This document shows positions 45,781-55,430 of a stretch of 64,000 nucleotides of DNA, piece after piece. A model generated the notes under the pieces. The model was not told where the DNA came from and made no database searches. It worked only from the letters and a program-made list of their open reading frames with translations. The first letter of the stretch is position 1. The number at the start of each line of letters is the position of its first letter. This DNA is from CAYRFF01 sp964423575 (GTDB lineage Bacteria > Bacteroidota > Bacteroidia > Chitinophagales > Saprospiraceae): NCBI GenBank assembly GCA_964423575.1, contig CAYRFF010000001.1, forward strand, positions 1 through 64,000, read 5' to 3'. Both the position numbers and the translations under genes were made by a program.

Positions 45781-46206
45781 GAGACTATGTCTAAAATATT
45801 TTAAAATGAAGGCAGCAGATTTTAATGAGATTTCTCTCAAATAGTAATTTAACTCATAGGTTACTCTACACTTTATTGCGCTGCGCCACTATTTATGCTC
45901 TTCTTGCTCTTGCTAGTCAGAATGGAAGAGAAGCTGCTTTAAGCAAATTTTCTTTTCGCAATTCATACACTAACAATAACAGTTATTTCTTGTTGCAAAA
46001 TGCTTTGAAATATCTAACATATATCAAATCATGCAAACATAAGGAAGTAAACGCGTATAGAACGTTAACGGTTTGTAAATTGCAGAAATATGACGCTTAC
46101 TATCGATTAAAGAAACCATTTGACCGATAGGCTGGATACGTTTTTCTACTAAAATCGAACGGTTCCACCACACATGCACTAGCTGAAGTATGACAGCCGG
46201 GAAAAG
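45781..46206. other. Intergenic region upstream of the efflux operon, no gene
   Basis: The 470 bp between the efflux operon and the doxD-doxA gene contain no credible gene or regulator. The short frames present lack codon bias and family features. No TAnnTTTG box was recognised for the minus strand. Half-sites such as AACGTTAACGGTT (46061-46073), which contains the dyad AACGTT, could be operator-like, but this is weak. Confidence 0.4.
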
Positions 46207-46240
46207 CAAGGGGACAGCTTCAATAAGCAAAATCCCCTTG
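46207..46240 (-). terminator. Possible terminator after the doxD-doxA gene
   Basis: CAAGGGG (46207-46213) and CCCCTTG (46234-46240) form a 7-bp stem around a 20-base loop, followed on the minus strand by CTTTTC. It lies 14 bp after the stop codon. The long loop and poor T-run make it weak. Confidence 0.4.
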
Positions 46241-46253
46241 ATGTTTTAAAGGA

Positions 46254-47282
46254 TTAAATCCTGATTTTATGTGTCCACTCTATACCGCTTATATCGGTTA
46301 AAGTCAATTTGTAATCGCCTTTCGGCAAATTGCTGAGCTCCGGATTGCGGATATTCAGAATTGCCTTAGCACCTAGTGGGATAATCAGGCTATGCGCACC
46401 GGGTTTAACCATTGCCACATGGATATTGTCAATGTTTTCCTGCGAGAATTCTGATAGCTCGTTCCCATCAAGATTCAGAATAGTTCTTTTATCCTCACTT
46501 TCAAGTTTTATGCCGATAAGGAATGAACCGTAAACATCTGCTCCCTCAACGCGATAAACCTGAAAAGATAGTAAATCATCCGCGACACTGCCATCGGCAA
46601 TTTCTACGATAGGACGCACTGACTTGTTGTGCAGCGTACCCCAGACACCACCGTGGAATACTTGATTGGTGAGTAGTGTCATGAACAGAATAAACATAGA
46701 TCCTGAAAAAACAATCTTCTGTAATAAATTAGGCTTAATCGGTAGAGCACCTGAACCCAAAATCCCAAAGAGCTTTTTGTCGGAAAGTTCCGGCTTCTTT
46801 TTAAGGAGCAGATAATCCAATGAGTATTTTCCTGCTCCGGTTAAGAACATGGTGAATCCGGCTGCTATTCCCAGAATTCCTATCTGCCATTCATCGAGAC
46901 AGGTCGTTCCTATCCAGCCAGACCCCAGCAGTATTCCCATAGCCAGACCAAATACACCTATACTCATTGCACGAGTGAACAACCCTAGCATCAGCATAAG
47001 ACCGACCACTCCTTCAATGATTGTAAACAGAACCATAGCCCAGAATAATGTATCTGGATTCAGAACGAGATATTCGATAATCGGTTTAATGATAAATGCA
47101 TTGGGTAAGAAGTGATTGAATTTTTCTCCGATATATCCCATTGCCTCGGGATCGAGTTTATTTTCCAGTGCTACTCTTCTCCAAAATGCGGAAAAATATG
47201 TCCAGCCGACAACCAGACGTAATGCAAGTGTAAAAGTACCGGCAGTAAGATAGCTCTGCCTGTCAATTGATATGTCTTTCAT
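46254..47282 (-). CDS. DoxD-DoxA fusion (thiosulfate:quinone oxidoreductase-like)
   Basis: The 342-residue membrane protein joins a DoxX/DoxD part with about five helices (RLVVGWTYFSAFWRR, LFTIIEGVVGLMLMLGLFTR, GSGWIGTTCLDEWQIG, about residues 1-165) to a DoxA-type C-terminal domain (about 195-342: GSMFILFMTLLTNQVFHGGVWG, then a beta domain ending YKLTLTDISGIEWTHKIRI). In Acidianus, DoxD and DoxA are the two subunits of thiosulfate:quinone oxidoreductase. Fused forms are common in Bacteroidota, and their substrate is not established. Two small envelope proteins lie upstream on the same strand. Confidence 0.85.
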   Translation of the reverse strand: MKDISIDRQSYLTAGTFTLALRLVVGWTYFSAFWRRVALENKLDPEAMGYIGEKFNHFLPNAFIIKPIIEYLVLNPDTLFWAMVLFTIIEGVVGLMLMLGLFTRAMSIGVFGLAMGILLGSGWIGTTCLDEWQIGILGIAAGFTMFLTGAGKYSLDYLLLKKKPELSDKKLFGILGSGALPIKPNLLQKIVFSGSMFILFMTLLTNQVFHGGVWGTLHNKSVRPIVEIADGSVADDLLSFQVYRVEGADVYGSFLIGIKLESEDKRTILNLDGNELSEFSQENIDNIHVAMVKPGAHSLIIPLGAKAILNIRNPELSNLPKGDYKLTLTDISGIEWTHKIRI

Positions 47283-47360
47283 AAATTTTTATTGATTTTA
47301 TACATTGAATAATCCCCGGTGATCCCGGAAATTGAATAAATAGCTGAATAGATTAAGAAT

Positions 47361-47729
47361 CTAGGCTATTTCCGTTTTTAATTTTCTGTATAAAATATAA
47401 AGTGGGACAGTAGCAGAATGCTTACTGACAATGCTTGATGTGAACGGCGTGAACTTGTATCCTTCGTGATAAGTATGCCCTATGCCAGCTTCCCCGGAAC
47501 CAATCTGAAAATCGTTTTCCTTCTTTTGCGTATTATTAAATGAAGCAATTACATCTCCATAAGAATTGCAGGGATTATGATTTTCTGATACGGTAGTTTT
47601 GTTGGGATTGATGTTCTTGCTAAAGGGAATATCAAGAAAAGTCTGGATTGGCTCCCTTACTTTACAAGAGGATAACAGCATTAAAACTGTAAGTCCTATA
47701 AGAATCGATAAAGATTTATTGCGAATCAT
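47361..47729 (-). CDS. Small lipoprotein, unknown function
   Basis: The 122-residue product has a lipoprotein signal (LMLLSSCK, Cys near residue 22). The remainder has no domain I know (blocks NPCNSYGDVIASFNN and IGSGEAGIGHTYHEG). It lies 78 bp upstream of the DoxD-DoxA gene on the same strand and 108 bp downstream of another secreted protein gene, so the three may be one transcript. No function is proposed. Confidence 0.6.
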   Translation of the reverse strand: MIRNKSLSILIGLTVLMLLSSCKVREPIQTFLDIPFSKNINPNKTTVSENHNPCNSYGDVIASFNNTQKKENDFQIGSGEAGIGHTYHEGYKFTPFTSSIVSKHSATVPLYILYRKLKTEIA

Positions 47730-47837
47730 ATTCCTTGATTGTCATCAATACTATTCAGTAACGGAACAAAAATCTGCTTATTGTCCGTCTATAAACAAAG
47801 GTTCGCAATCCAAAGGGAATGCGAACCAGGATATAAA

Positions 47838-48428
47838 TTATTTACCTCTCGGTGGTGTAATCATTATATGTGATCTGTGCGTATCCGGGTGCATTAACCA
47901 GGGCATACCGGGAGCCTGAGGCTTAGTAGGTAACCCTGTTTCTTCCGCAGTCATATATGGCTTGTAAAATACGTATCTTATGTGACTATCATTAAGTTCT
48001 CCGGTTTTAGAATTGTAGTTTTCTGCTTTACCGTCAACAACATAAACCGCCGCCGGTTCAGAGGGCATTTTTAAAGTGCCTGCATCAATTTCTTTCTTTC
48101 GGATTTCCTGCTTTTCTGTTACAGACTTTCCTTCAGCCATGATTTCTCTTCCGCGACGCATGAAGTCCGCAAGCTTATCGCTGTAACAAGCTACGTGAAT
48201 ATCTTCTTCTGCCGGGTTACTCGCCAGGCAGATTAGTCCGTTATTCCCTTTACGCAAGGTTATGAGTTCACCATCGTTATTGTACCCGAGAACGGTTGCA
48301 TTCTCCTTGTATAAATCAGGAGAAGCGAGTAGTGCAGTTTTAATTTGAATGTCTTTAGGCAGGACTTTATTCTGGGAAAAGGCAGTAAAAGTGATAAAGA
48401 CGAAGCTTAGAATGAGTAGTTTTTTCAT
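47838..48428 (-). CDS. Secreted hypothetical protein
   Basis: The 196-residue product has a signal peptide (about 1-18, TFTAFSQ). The rest contains ASPDLYKENATVLGYN, LRKGNNGLICLASNP and DSHIRYVFYKPYMTAEETGLP, and ends in a segment with MPWLMHPDTHRSHIMITPP. The His and Met content of that C-terminus (HPDTHRSHIM) could bind metal, but this is speculation. I recognise no family. It is the first of three minus-strand genes leading to the DoxD-DoxA gene. Confidence 0.65.
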   Translation of the reverse strand: MKKLLILSFVFITFTAFSQNKVLPKDIQIKTALLASPDLYKENATVLGYNNDGELITLRKGNNGLICLASNPAEEDIHVACYSDKLADFMRRGREIMAEGKSVTEKQEIRKKEIDAGTLKMPSEPAAVYVVDGKAENYNSKTGELNDSHIRYVFYKPYMTAEETGLPTKPQAPGMPWLMHPDTHRSHIMITPPRGK

Positions 48429-48491
48429 TGTTTTATTTATTTAGGCTATAGATAGTAATGGGAAATGCGGGAAAGAGTTCAATTTGAATAG

Positions 48492-48521
48492 TAGACTAGT
48501 GACCAGTAGACCAGTGACCAG
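48492..48521. repeat. 15-bp tandem repeat in a degenerate intergenic region
   Basis: TAGACTAGTGACCAG (48492-48506) is followed at once by TAGACCAGTGACCAG (48507-48521), two 15-bp units with one difference. Related words occur at 48635-48660 (CAGTGACGAATGGACAAGT), at 54829-54857 (CAGTGACGAG...GGACAAGT) and in inverted form near 57043-57165, on both sides of the alpha-2-macroglobulin gene. The gap 48429-48840 contains no gene. Confidence 0.5.
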
Positions 48522-48840
48522 GTTTTTGGTTTTCTTTCTTTCGATCCTTGAGCTATTTATTTTGGCAGTGATAAACCAGGTTGGTTTTGCAGGATTTTAA
48601 CTTAAAGTTGATTTAAAAAGCAGACAAAAGAATAGTAGATCAGTGACGAATGGACAAGTGAGAGTGCAGAAAAACTCATTTCTCTTTCCTCATCTCTAGT
48701 TCCTGTTTAAATAACTTTAAATACTAGTTTTTATGGTGTTAACGTTCTGATTTATGATAAACTTAAAGGGCTTAAGAATTATTTAACAATCAGCGGAACA
48801 CCCAATAATGCAAAACGGACATCTTTAAAGAAAAAATTCT

Positions 48841-51800
48841 ATGCGGGCGACTCATTTTATCCTATTTATTGCTTTTATGTATCTTTTTACGTCTTGTACA
48901 GGAAATGCAGGGGCAATTGTTAATCCAATATATATGAACTCAGACACGACAAAATTGAACAGCTACTGGGAAAAGGTAGAAAGTCTTGAAAAACTAGGCC
49001 ATGTGAAAGATATGGCTGTAGAGTTAGAGAAAATTATTAAGATTTCTGCAGTAGAAAATCTTATTGATCACGAAATTCTCGCTTCTTATAAACTCACCTT
49101 GATAGCGGAGAGCGTGACTCATGGTGTAGGCTGGGAGCACCTTATTCCAAGTTATGAAGTGCGAGTAAATGAATCTACTGGCGTGGTTAAAGCGCTAAAT
49201 CAAATCATCCTTGCCAATATGTACCTCGAGTACGGTGAAAGGAATGCCTATCGCACTGTAAGAAGCGATATTGAGAGAGAAACCGAAGGTACGTACAAAG
49301 ATTGGTCGCTGGCTGAATTGCAATCCAAGGCTTTCTATCTCTTCAGAACAGCGCTGGAGGAATCGGAATTAAAGCGCGTCAAAGTAGAAAATATAAGTAG
49401 GATTTTGTCTACGACTAAGAATTCTGAGTTCAGTCCTACTCTCTATGATGTCGTCGTGCAGATGTTTATCAATAAGTACAGTAATAGTTTCAATTCGATA
49501 AGTTCTGTATCCTCACATTCTATATTTGAATCAGCTGATTTATTTGCCGAAAGGCCGGTCTTCTTAAAACTGGATATTCCGGCAGACACGACTGATTACG
49601 ATATATACGTGCTTCATATTATTCAGAAATATTACCGTCATCTGGAAAAATCAGGAAATAATGAGGTGATGGCAAAGCTGGAGATAGATCGACTGAATCG
49701 GGTTAGAGCTTCATCTCAACTGAGCGACGCTTCTGAACTGTATTTTAATGCTTTACGAAGACTAGTTGATACTAAGTATAATAAGGAAGGAAGACGATAT
49801 ATCCTGAATCAATTCCTGGAAATATATACAACCGAATACAGCTTTGAGAATTATTGGGATGATAATAAAGCGATTGATTCACTTTATCTGGAACATAGGA
49901 AATTCTATGACTCCATTATTAGAGAATTTGAAGGAGATGAACTGGCGGCATTTGCGAAAGCTAAAAAAGATATTGAGGAAAAAGCAGAAATGGCGCTTGC
50001 AGCTCAGGCGACTTATGGACACAAGTCGGGAATACTGTTTAAGTTGGAATATAAGAATGTCAGCGAAGTAAGTATCAATTTGCGTAAGCTGGATAATACT
50101 GTAAAGAATCACTATGATTTTGATAGGATATATTCCAATGATAAGAAACTGAATGAATTTATTACTCGCGGAACACAGGTTTATGAAACAGAACGCGAAG
50201 TCCCTCTGATTCCGTCTTTCAGATACCATTCGGCAGACTTGAGTTTACCGGGACTTGACTATGGTTTATATCTTATGGAAGTTGAGGCAGAGTCAATTTA
50301 TGGTGGAAATAGGATAGTGAAATATGCACTTTTTCAGGTAACTGATATGCAAGCTATATTTCTCTTTCAAGAAGGATTGCGGGTTGTAAATCGCGTTGAT
50401 GGTCAGGCAGTAAAAGATGCAGAAATCAGATATTACAGCGTGGCTTACAATGCAGATCTGAAGAGTTATAATTATAAAAAGACGACTGATAAGGAGGGAA
50501 TTGCCGGAGTACAGTCAACGGGTAATTATAATGCACAAAAAGCAGAAATTGTCAAAGGGAAAGATAGTTATGTAACGGAGAGTTTTTCTTTATATCGCAC
50601 GCCATCCCAGAGCAAATTTTACGATTATATGCAGGTCTTTACGGATCGCTCTATCTATCGGCCCGGGCAGATGGTCTATTTCAAAGCGGTAGTCGCAGGT
50701 GGTGAAGGGAATTCTAATTATGCGGTGAAAAATGAACACCTGACTTTCCATTTATATGATACCAATGGCGAAAAGGTTTCTACTCTGAATCTTAAGACAG
50801 ATGAATACGGAGCTGTAACAGGTTCTTTTGCATTGCCGTCTTCCGGGCTTCCCGGGCGTTATTCTATCCGTGCAGATGAGATAAGTAGTGTTCATTATAT
50901 TTCTGTGGAGGAATATAAACGACCTAAGTTTGAAGTGAAACTTGATAAACCCGATACCCGCTTAATTTTAGGTGAGACTGCGGTTATCAATGGGGAAGTG
51001 ATGGCCTATGCGGGTTATCCTATAGCTTCCGCAAATGTTATAATCAAGGTTAACAGAAGAGAATACCGTTATCCTTATTATTACTTCTTCTATCCAATGC
51101 CGACTGATCCGGGTAAGAATATCTTTTATGCTGAGCTTAAAACAGATGATTCCGGGAAATTCAGTCAGGAAATATTGTTTGAAGCTTCATCACTTGAAGT
51201 TAAGCAAAACCGTAGTTTCTACTACGATATTGAAGTGCAGGTAACAGACCAGGCGGGCGAATCACATAATGCCGATATGTCGCTTGTGGTAGGTACGCGT
51301 CCACTGCGTGTGGATGTAAATAAGCTCAAAGAGATATACAGCTCTGATGCTGAAGTTGACTTTCATCTGAAAGCTGTGAATTCAGCAGGAGAGGCTGTTG
51401 CTACGGCAGGTTCTATTACTGTCTTGGAACTGGAGCCGCCTAAAGTATTGAAATACAGTAGGTTCTGGAGTATGCCGGATACGATATTGATGTCGGAAGC
51501 AGACTTTGAGAAGGAGTTTCCACATCTCAAATATAAAGAAGACCGCGGAGTGCTTGAATGGAAAGAGAAGAAAACAATATCTACTCGCAAAATTGAAGTA
51601 GCTAAGGCAGGACAGGCATTAAAATATCAGTTTTCAGCCGGAGTTTATCGAGTTAAAGTAAAACTTGAAGATGCGGTAGAGAATGAATTTATAATCAATG
51701 TGCTAGATGATGATACAATGTTCATCTATGAACCTGAAATAAAAGTTCTTACAGATAAAGAATTGTATCAGAGCAAAGATGTCGTTTCCATCGATATTCT

Positions 51801-54800
51801 GCGTCCAAAGGATTGGCATGCGTATGTAGTTATTCACGATAAAGATGGGAGAATAATAGAGAAGAAGTTGTTGCTTCCTGGAGAAAGCAATATGCAGTAT
51901 AAGTTATCTTCGGCAGAAGAGGATATTCGTATTGTAGCTTATAGTCTGAATGAGGCTCGTACTAAAACTGCAAGCAAGAAAATAAAAGTTCTCAATAACA
52001 ATCATCGATATAAACTGGAGGTTGTGAAGATAGATGATGTGGTAAAACCCGGTGATGAATTAAAATGGACTTTCCGTCTTGTGGACGCTGATGGTAATCC
52101 TGTCAGAGCTGCTGGATTTGCCACTCTCTATGATAAATCACTGGATGCTCTCAAAGGGCATAGCTGGAGTTCTTCCATGCGCCGCGATTTTTTCCGAAAT
52201 TATGATATATCTAGTTTAAATAAGTCTCTTGCGACTACGAAGTCAGTCGGTGGTGCAACACCTTATGGAGTCAATATCAAATGGAAATTCCCTACACTTT
52301 CACCGATACTGGATATCCCGTATTATAGTATGGTATATGATTATGCGCCTACGGTGATGAGGAAGGAAATGGCAGCACCGGTGGATCTTGAAAGTATGGC
52401 AGATGCTGACCACTTTGCAATGGGAGATATGGAAGAGACGACTGATGATCTGGAGAGCGAGGATCAAATAGATGAAACTGCAGCAGAAGTCCGAGAGAAT
52501 CTAAATGAACTTGTTTTCTTTGAAGGCGAGATATTGACTGATGACAAAGGTGAGTTTACACTCGATTTCACAATGAACGACGCTTTGACCGAGTGGAAAC
52601 TCATGATTATCACGCATGACAAGGAATTATATTCTGCACAAATCACTGAAACTGTCATCACTCAGAAAGAACTGATGATTCAGGAACAATTTCCGCGATT
52701 CTTCCGTGAAAAGGATGAAATGAGTCTGAAAGCTACGATAATAAGAACAGACGGTAAAACAGGAACCGGTACAGCACGACTTGAATTGCGCGATGCACTT
52801 ACGGGAGAACTCGTCAATCAATTATTTGACCTTGAGTCAGCAAAAAGCTTTGAAATAGGAGAGTCAGGTCAGGCAGTTGTGAGCTGGGCTATTGTGGTTC
52901 CGGGCGTGGATAAGGTGCCGATGGTTGAATTTATCCTGTCTGCGGAGATGGATTCCGAGACGGATGCAGTAAAAAATACTATGCCTGTGGTAACAAATCG
53001 CAAATTTATTACCGAGGCGATTCCACTGTTTGTCGCGGCAGAAAGCACGGGAGTATTTGAGTTGAGGAATTATGCTGAGAAAGCTAGTTCCGGTTCTCTT
53101 GAGAATTATGCTTTCCGTCTTGATTACGTGCCTAATCCGGTCTGGGAAGCAATTAAAGCGATGCCTGCTGCATTATCAGAAGAAAGGGTAGTGTCATCTC
53201 TGATGGAGAACTATATGATACGGACGCTGGCATTGAAGATTATCGATGAAAATCCGCAGATAAAGCCGGTGTTTGAGCAGTGGAAGCGCGATGGTGACCT
53301 TGTTTCCAATCTGGAGCGCAATCAGGAATTGAAAATGGATATCTTATCTGAAACGCCTTGGGTAAGGGCAGCACAATCACAGACGGATCGCATGCATCGC
53401 ATTGCACATTTATTTAACTTGAATCAGCTTGCAATTGAGCAGAATAATAGCCTTGCCCGACTGGGAAGAACTCAGAATTCGGATGGCGGCTGGCCATGGA
53501 TTGAGGGCGGTCAGTATTCGTCCTGGTATGTAACGATGATGGTACTGGACTACTTTGCAGATATCCGGGATATGCGCGAGGAGGAATTTACGACCGATGA
53601 GCAGAACCTGATAGACAGAGCGATTAAATTTATCGATGCGGAATTCATGGAATACTGGAATAAATATCTGAAAGATCAACTCCATGAGGATAGATTGATT
53701 TCCGGTACGGTATTGCAGTATCTGAGGATTCGTTCGCTTTACGCAAATGCTCTTTCTGCTGAAGCTGCTGATATACTGAAAAAAGTTGCTGATAAGCTGG
53801 AAAAAGACTGGATGAAATACGTTGTTCCGAGCCAGGTGTACATTGGCCTTGGCTTGAGAAACTACGATCCGAATATCGATATTTCTGCTTTGTTAAAATC
53901 CATTGATCAGCAGCTTGTGAAACGCGATGAAATGGGCGCTTATTACAAAGGCAGTTATTTCCTTGAGTTTTACGCTCAGTCCGTGCCATTAACGGTTGCA
54001 ATGATGAATTTATTCAATCCGGTTGAAGAATATCATCCGCTTGTGGATGAGTTTAAGGTCTTCTTGCTATCCAATAAGCGCACCAATGACTGGGGGCAGA
54101 GCAGTGCTAGCATGAAAGCAATCTACGGGCTGCTGTACTACGGTGATCCAATCGTATTGGATTCCGGTGGCGATGTTGAAATCAACTGGGGCGGAGAAAC
54201 GGTTTCTGCCGGTAAAGAACAAGCAGGTACAGGTGCATTCTCTGTTACCAGGACCGGCTCCGATATTGACAAGGCGGATTATAGCACTGTTTCCATCGAC
54301 AATAAATCTAATCATATTTCCTGGGGTGGTTTATATTGGCAGTACTTTGAAGATATGGATAAGGTGATGGGTGATGGGATTTCTGAAGAATTCCCTATCT
54401 CTATTGCCAAGAACTTCTATCGCGTCACACAAGGAGCTAATGGACCTGTTCTAAAGGCAATTAAAGATGGAGATATAATCAAAGTCGGTGATGAAATTAC
54501 GGTGCAGATAAATATCCGCGTGGACAGAAGTATGGACTTTATCCATGTAAAGGATGATAGAATTGCAGGTACGGAACCACTGGATGTGTTAAGCGGTCAT
54601 AAATTCCAGTACGGCATGTATTATTATCAGGTGACACGTGATTTAACTTCGGATTTCTACTTCTCGACAATTCGTCCGGGACAGTACAATCTGGAGTATA
54701 GTGTTGTCGCTACGCACGAGGGCACGTTTAGCGCTGGACTCGCGCAGGCTCAGTCGTATTATGCGCCTGAATTTGAGAGTCATAGTGAGGGTAGACGGGT

Positions 54801-54819
54801 GGTGATAAGAAACCATTGA
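48841..54819 (+). CDS. Alpha-2-macroglobulin family lipoprotein without thioester
   Basis: The 1992-residue protein has a lipoprotein signal (LFTSCTG, Cys19). Helical N-terminal repeats lead to an MG2-type macroglobulin domain (FTDRSIYRPGQMVYFKAVV, near residue 610) and further MG domains. An A2M domain follows (TMNDALTEWKLMIITHD, near 1245), then a helical thiol-ester-type domain (NSDGGWPWIEGGQYSSWY, near 1545) and a C-terminal receptor-binding-like domain. Where thioester members have C-x-EQ, this protein reads PAALSEERVVSSL, with no Cys or Gln, so it cannot form the thioester. It is probably a periplasmic lipoprotein that guards the envelope against proteases by a non-covalent mechanism. 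No penicillin-binding protein 1C gene is adjacent. Confidence 0.92.
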   Translation: MRATHFILFIAFMYLFTSCTGNAGAIVNPIYMNSDTTKLNSYWEKVESLEKLGHVKDMAVELEKIIKISAVENLIDHEILASYKLTLIAESVTHGVGWEHLIPSYEVRVNESTGVVKALNQIILANMYLEYGERNAYRTVRSDIERETEGTYKDWSLAELQSKAFYLFRTALEESELKRVKVENISRILSTTKNSEFSPTLYDVVVQMFINKYSNSFNSISSVSSHSIFESADLFAERPVFLKLDIPADTTDYDIYVLHIIQKYYRHLEKSGNNEVMAKLEIDRLNRVRASSQLSDASELYFNALRRLVDTKYNKEGRRYILNQFLEIYTTEYSFENYWDDNKAIDSLYLEHRKFYDSIIREFEGDELAAFAKAKKDIEEKAEMALAAQATYGHKSGILFKLEYKNVSEVSINLRKLDNTVKNHYDFDRIYSNDKKLNEFITRGTQVYETEREVPLIPSFRYHSADLSLPGLDYGLYLMEVEAESIYGGNRIVKYALFQVTDMQAIFLFQEGLRVVNRVDGQAVKDAEIRYYSVAYNADLKSYNYKKTTDKEGIAGVQSTGNYNAQKAEIVKGKDSYVTESFSLYRTPSQSKFYDYMQVFTDRSIYRPGQMVYFKAVVAGGEGNSNYAVKNEHLTFHLYDTNGEKVSTLNLKTDEYGAVTGSFALPSSGLPGRYSIRADEISSVHYISVEEYKRPKFEVKLDKPDTRLILGETAVINGEVMAYAGYPIASANVIIKVNRREYRYPYYYFFYPMPTDPGKNIFYAELKTDDSGKFSQEILFEASSLEVKQNRSFYYDIEVQVTDQAGESHNADMSLVVGTRPLRVDVNKLKEIYSSDAEVDFHLKAVNSAGEAVATAGSITVLELEPPKVLKYSRFWSMPDTILMSEADFEKEFPHLKYKEDRGVLEWKEKKTISTRKIEVAKAGQALKYQFSAGVYRVKVKLEDAVENEFIINVLDDDTMFIYEPEIKVLTDKELYQSKDVVSIDILRPKDWHAYVVIHDKDGRIIEKKLLLPGESNMQYKLSSAEEDIRIVAYSLNEARTKTASKKIKVLNNNHRYKLEVVKIDDVVKPGDELKWTFRLVDADGNPVRAAGFATLYDKSLDALKGHSWSSSMRRDFFRNYDISSLNKSLATTKSVGGATPYGVNIKWKFPTLSPILDIPYYSMVYDYAPTVMRKEMAAPVDLESMADADHFAMGDMEETTDDLESEDQIDETAAEVRENLNELVFFEGEILTDDKGEFTLDFTMNDALTEWKLMIITHDKELYSAQITETVITQKELMIQEQFPRFFREKDEMSLKATIIRTDGKTGTGTARLELRDALTGELVNQLFDLESAKSFEIGESGQAVVSWAIVVPGVDKVPMVEFILSAEMDSETDAVKNTMPVVTNRKFITEAIPLFVAAESTGVFELRNYAEKASSGSLENYAFRLDYVPNPVWEAIKAMPAALSEERVVSSLMENYMIRTLALKIIDENPQIKPVFEQWKRDGDLVSNLERNQELKMDILSETPWVRAAQSQTDRMHRIAHLFNLNQLAIEQNNSLARLGRTQNSDGGWPWIEGGQYSSWYVTMMVLDYFADIRDMREEEFTTDEQNLIDRAIKFIDAEFMEYWNKYLKDQLHEDRLISGTVLQYLRIRSLYANALSAEAADILKKVADKLEKDWMKYVVPSQVYIGLGLRNYDPNIDISALLKSIDQQLVKRDEMGAYYKGSYFLEFYAQSVPLTVAMMNLFNPVEEYHPLVDEFKVFLLSNKRTNDWGQSSASMKAIYGLLYYGDPIVLDSGGDVEINWGGETVSAGKEQAGTGAFSVTRTGSDIDKADYSTVSIDNKSNHISWGGLYWQYFEDMDKVMGDGISEEFPISIAKNFYRVTQGANGPVLKAIKDGDIIKVGDEITVQINIRVDRSMDFIHVKDDRIAGTEPLDVLSGHKFQYGMYYYQVTRDLTSDFYFSTIRPGQYNLEYSVVATHEGTFSAGLAQAQSYYAPEFESHSEGRRVVIRNH

Positions 54820-54982
54820 TCAGGAATCAGTGACGAGTATATGAGTGGACAAGTAAACGCTTCGATGCGCCCATGGGCACGCTGAATGCGACGCATGTGG
54901 CTAGTGGATTAGGAGTTTTAATCTGCAAGAATTCTGCTTGGAGTGACTAGGAGAAAATCCACTACAGACCAATTAGGAACAT

Positions 54983-55262
54983 GGTCATTCTGACAAAGCG
55001 GAACGAAGTAAAGCGCAGGAAGAATCTCTTGCAGCTGGATTCGTGCTGTTATAGATATCTCGTTTCAATGCTTAAAGATTCTTTGCTTTGCTTTGAATGA
55101 CCAGTGATAATGGAGTAGAATAGAGATTATTGTAGAATGAATTCACGAATTCGTTCTACATTATAATTATTACCTATTCAATTCCTCCAAAGAATCTCTT
55201 GTAGCTGGGTTCATGCTGTTATAGATTTCTCGTTACACTGGTTAAAGATTCTTCGCTAGCTT
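54983..55262. repeat. Nested inverted and direct repeats downstream of alpha-2-macroglobulin
   Basis: Copy A starts with GGTCATTC (54983) and closes with GAATGACC (55095-55102), with inner arms AGAATCT (55021) and AGATTCT (55076). A second, shorter copy repeats AGAATCTCTTG..AGCTGG.TTC.TGCTGTTATAGAT at 55191-55262, 170 bp later. Repeats of the TCATTCTGA...AAGAATCT type are dispersed in many genomes. The 611-bp gap 54820-55430 holds no gene. Confidence 0.7.
55131..55160. repeat. 30-bp near-perfect hairpin
   Basis: TGTAGAATGAATTC (55131-55144) and GAATTCGTTCTACA (55147-55160) are 14-base arms with one mismatch, separated by two bases. It sits between the two AGAATCT repeat copies. No T-run follows, so it is a repeat rather than a terminator. 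Confidence 0.7.
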
Positions 55263-55430
55263 AGGATCATAGCTTCCTGGGAGCAACGTATTGGTAGGGC
55301 ATCATTGTGTAATAGCTTGGATTTCAGAGCCGGAGTTACTCTCTATAAAAATCAAACCTTATTCCTCCCAATAAAAACATACCTTTAATCTCACTGTTAA
55401 GAAAATTGTAAAATAAATTATACTGGGAAT

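Noticed and set aside
45825..46130. 101-residue plus-strand frame in the gap upstream of the efflux operon
   Set aside because: Asn/Tyr/Lys-rich low-quality translation with no motif, no ribosome site and no regulator-like helix-turn-helix.
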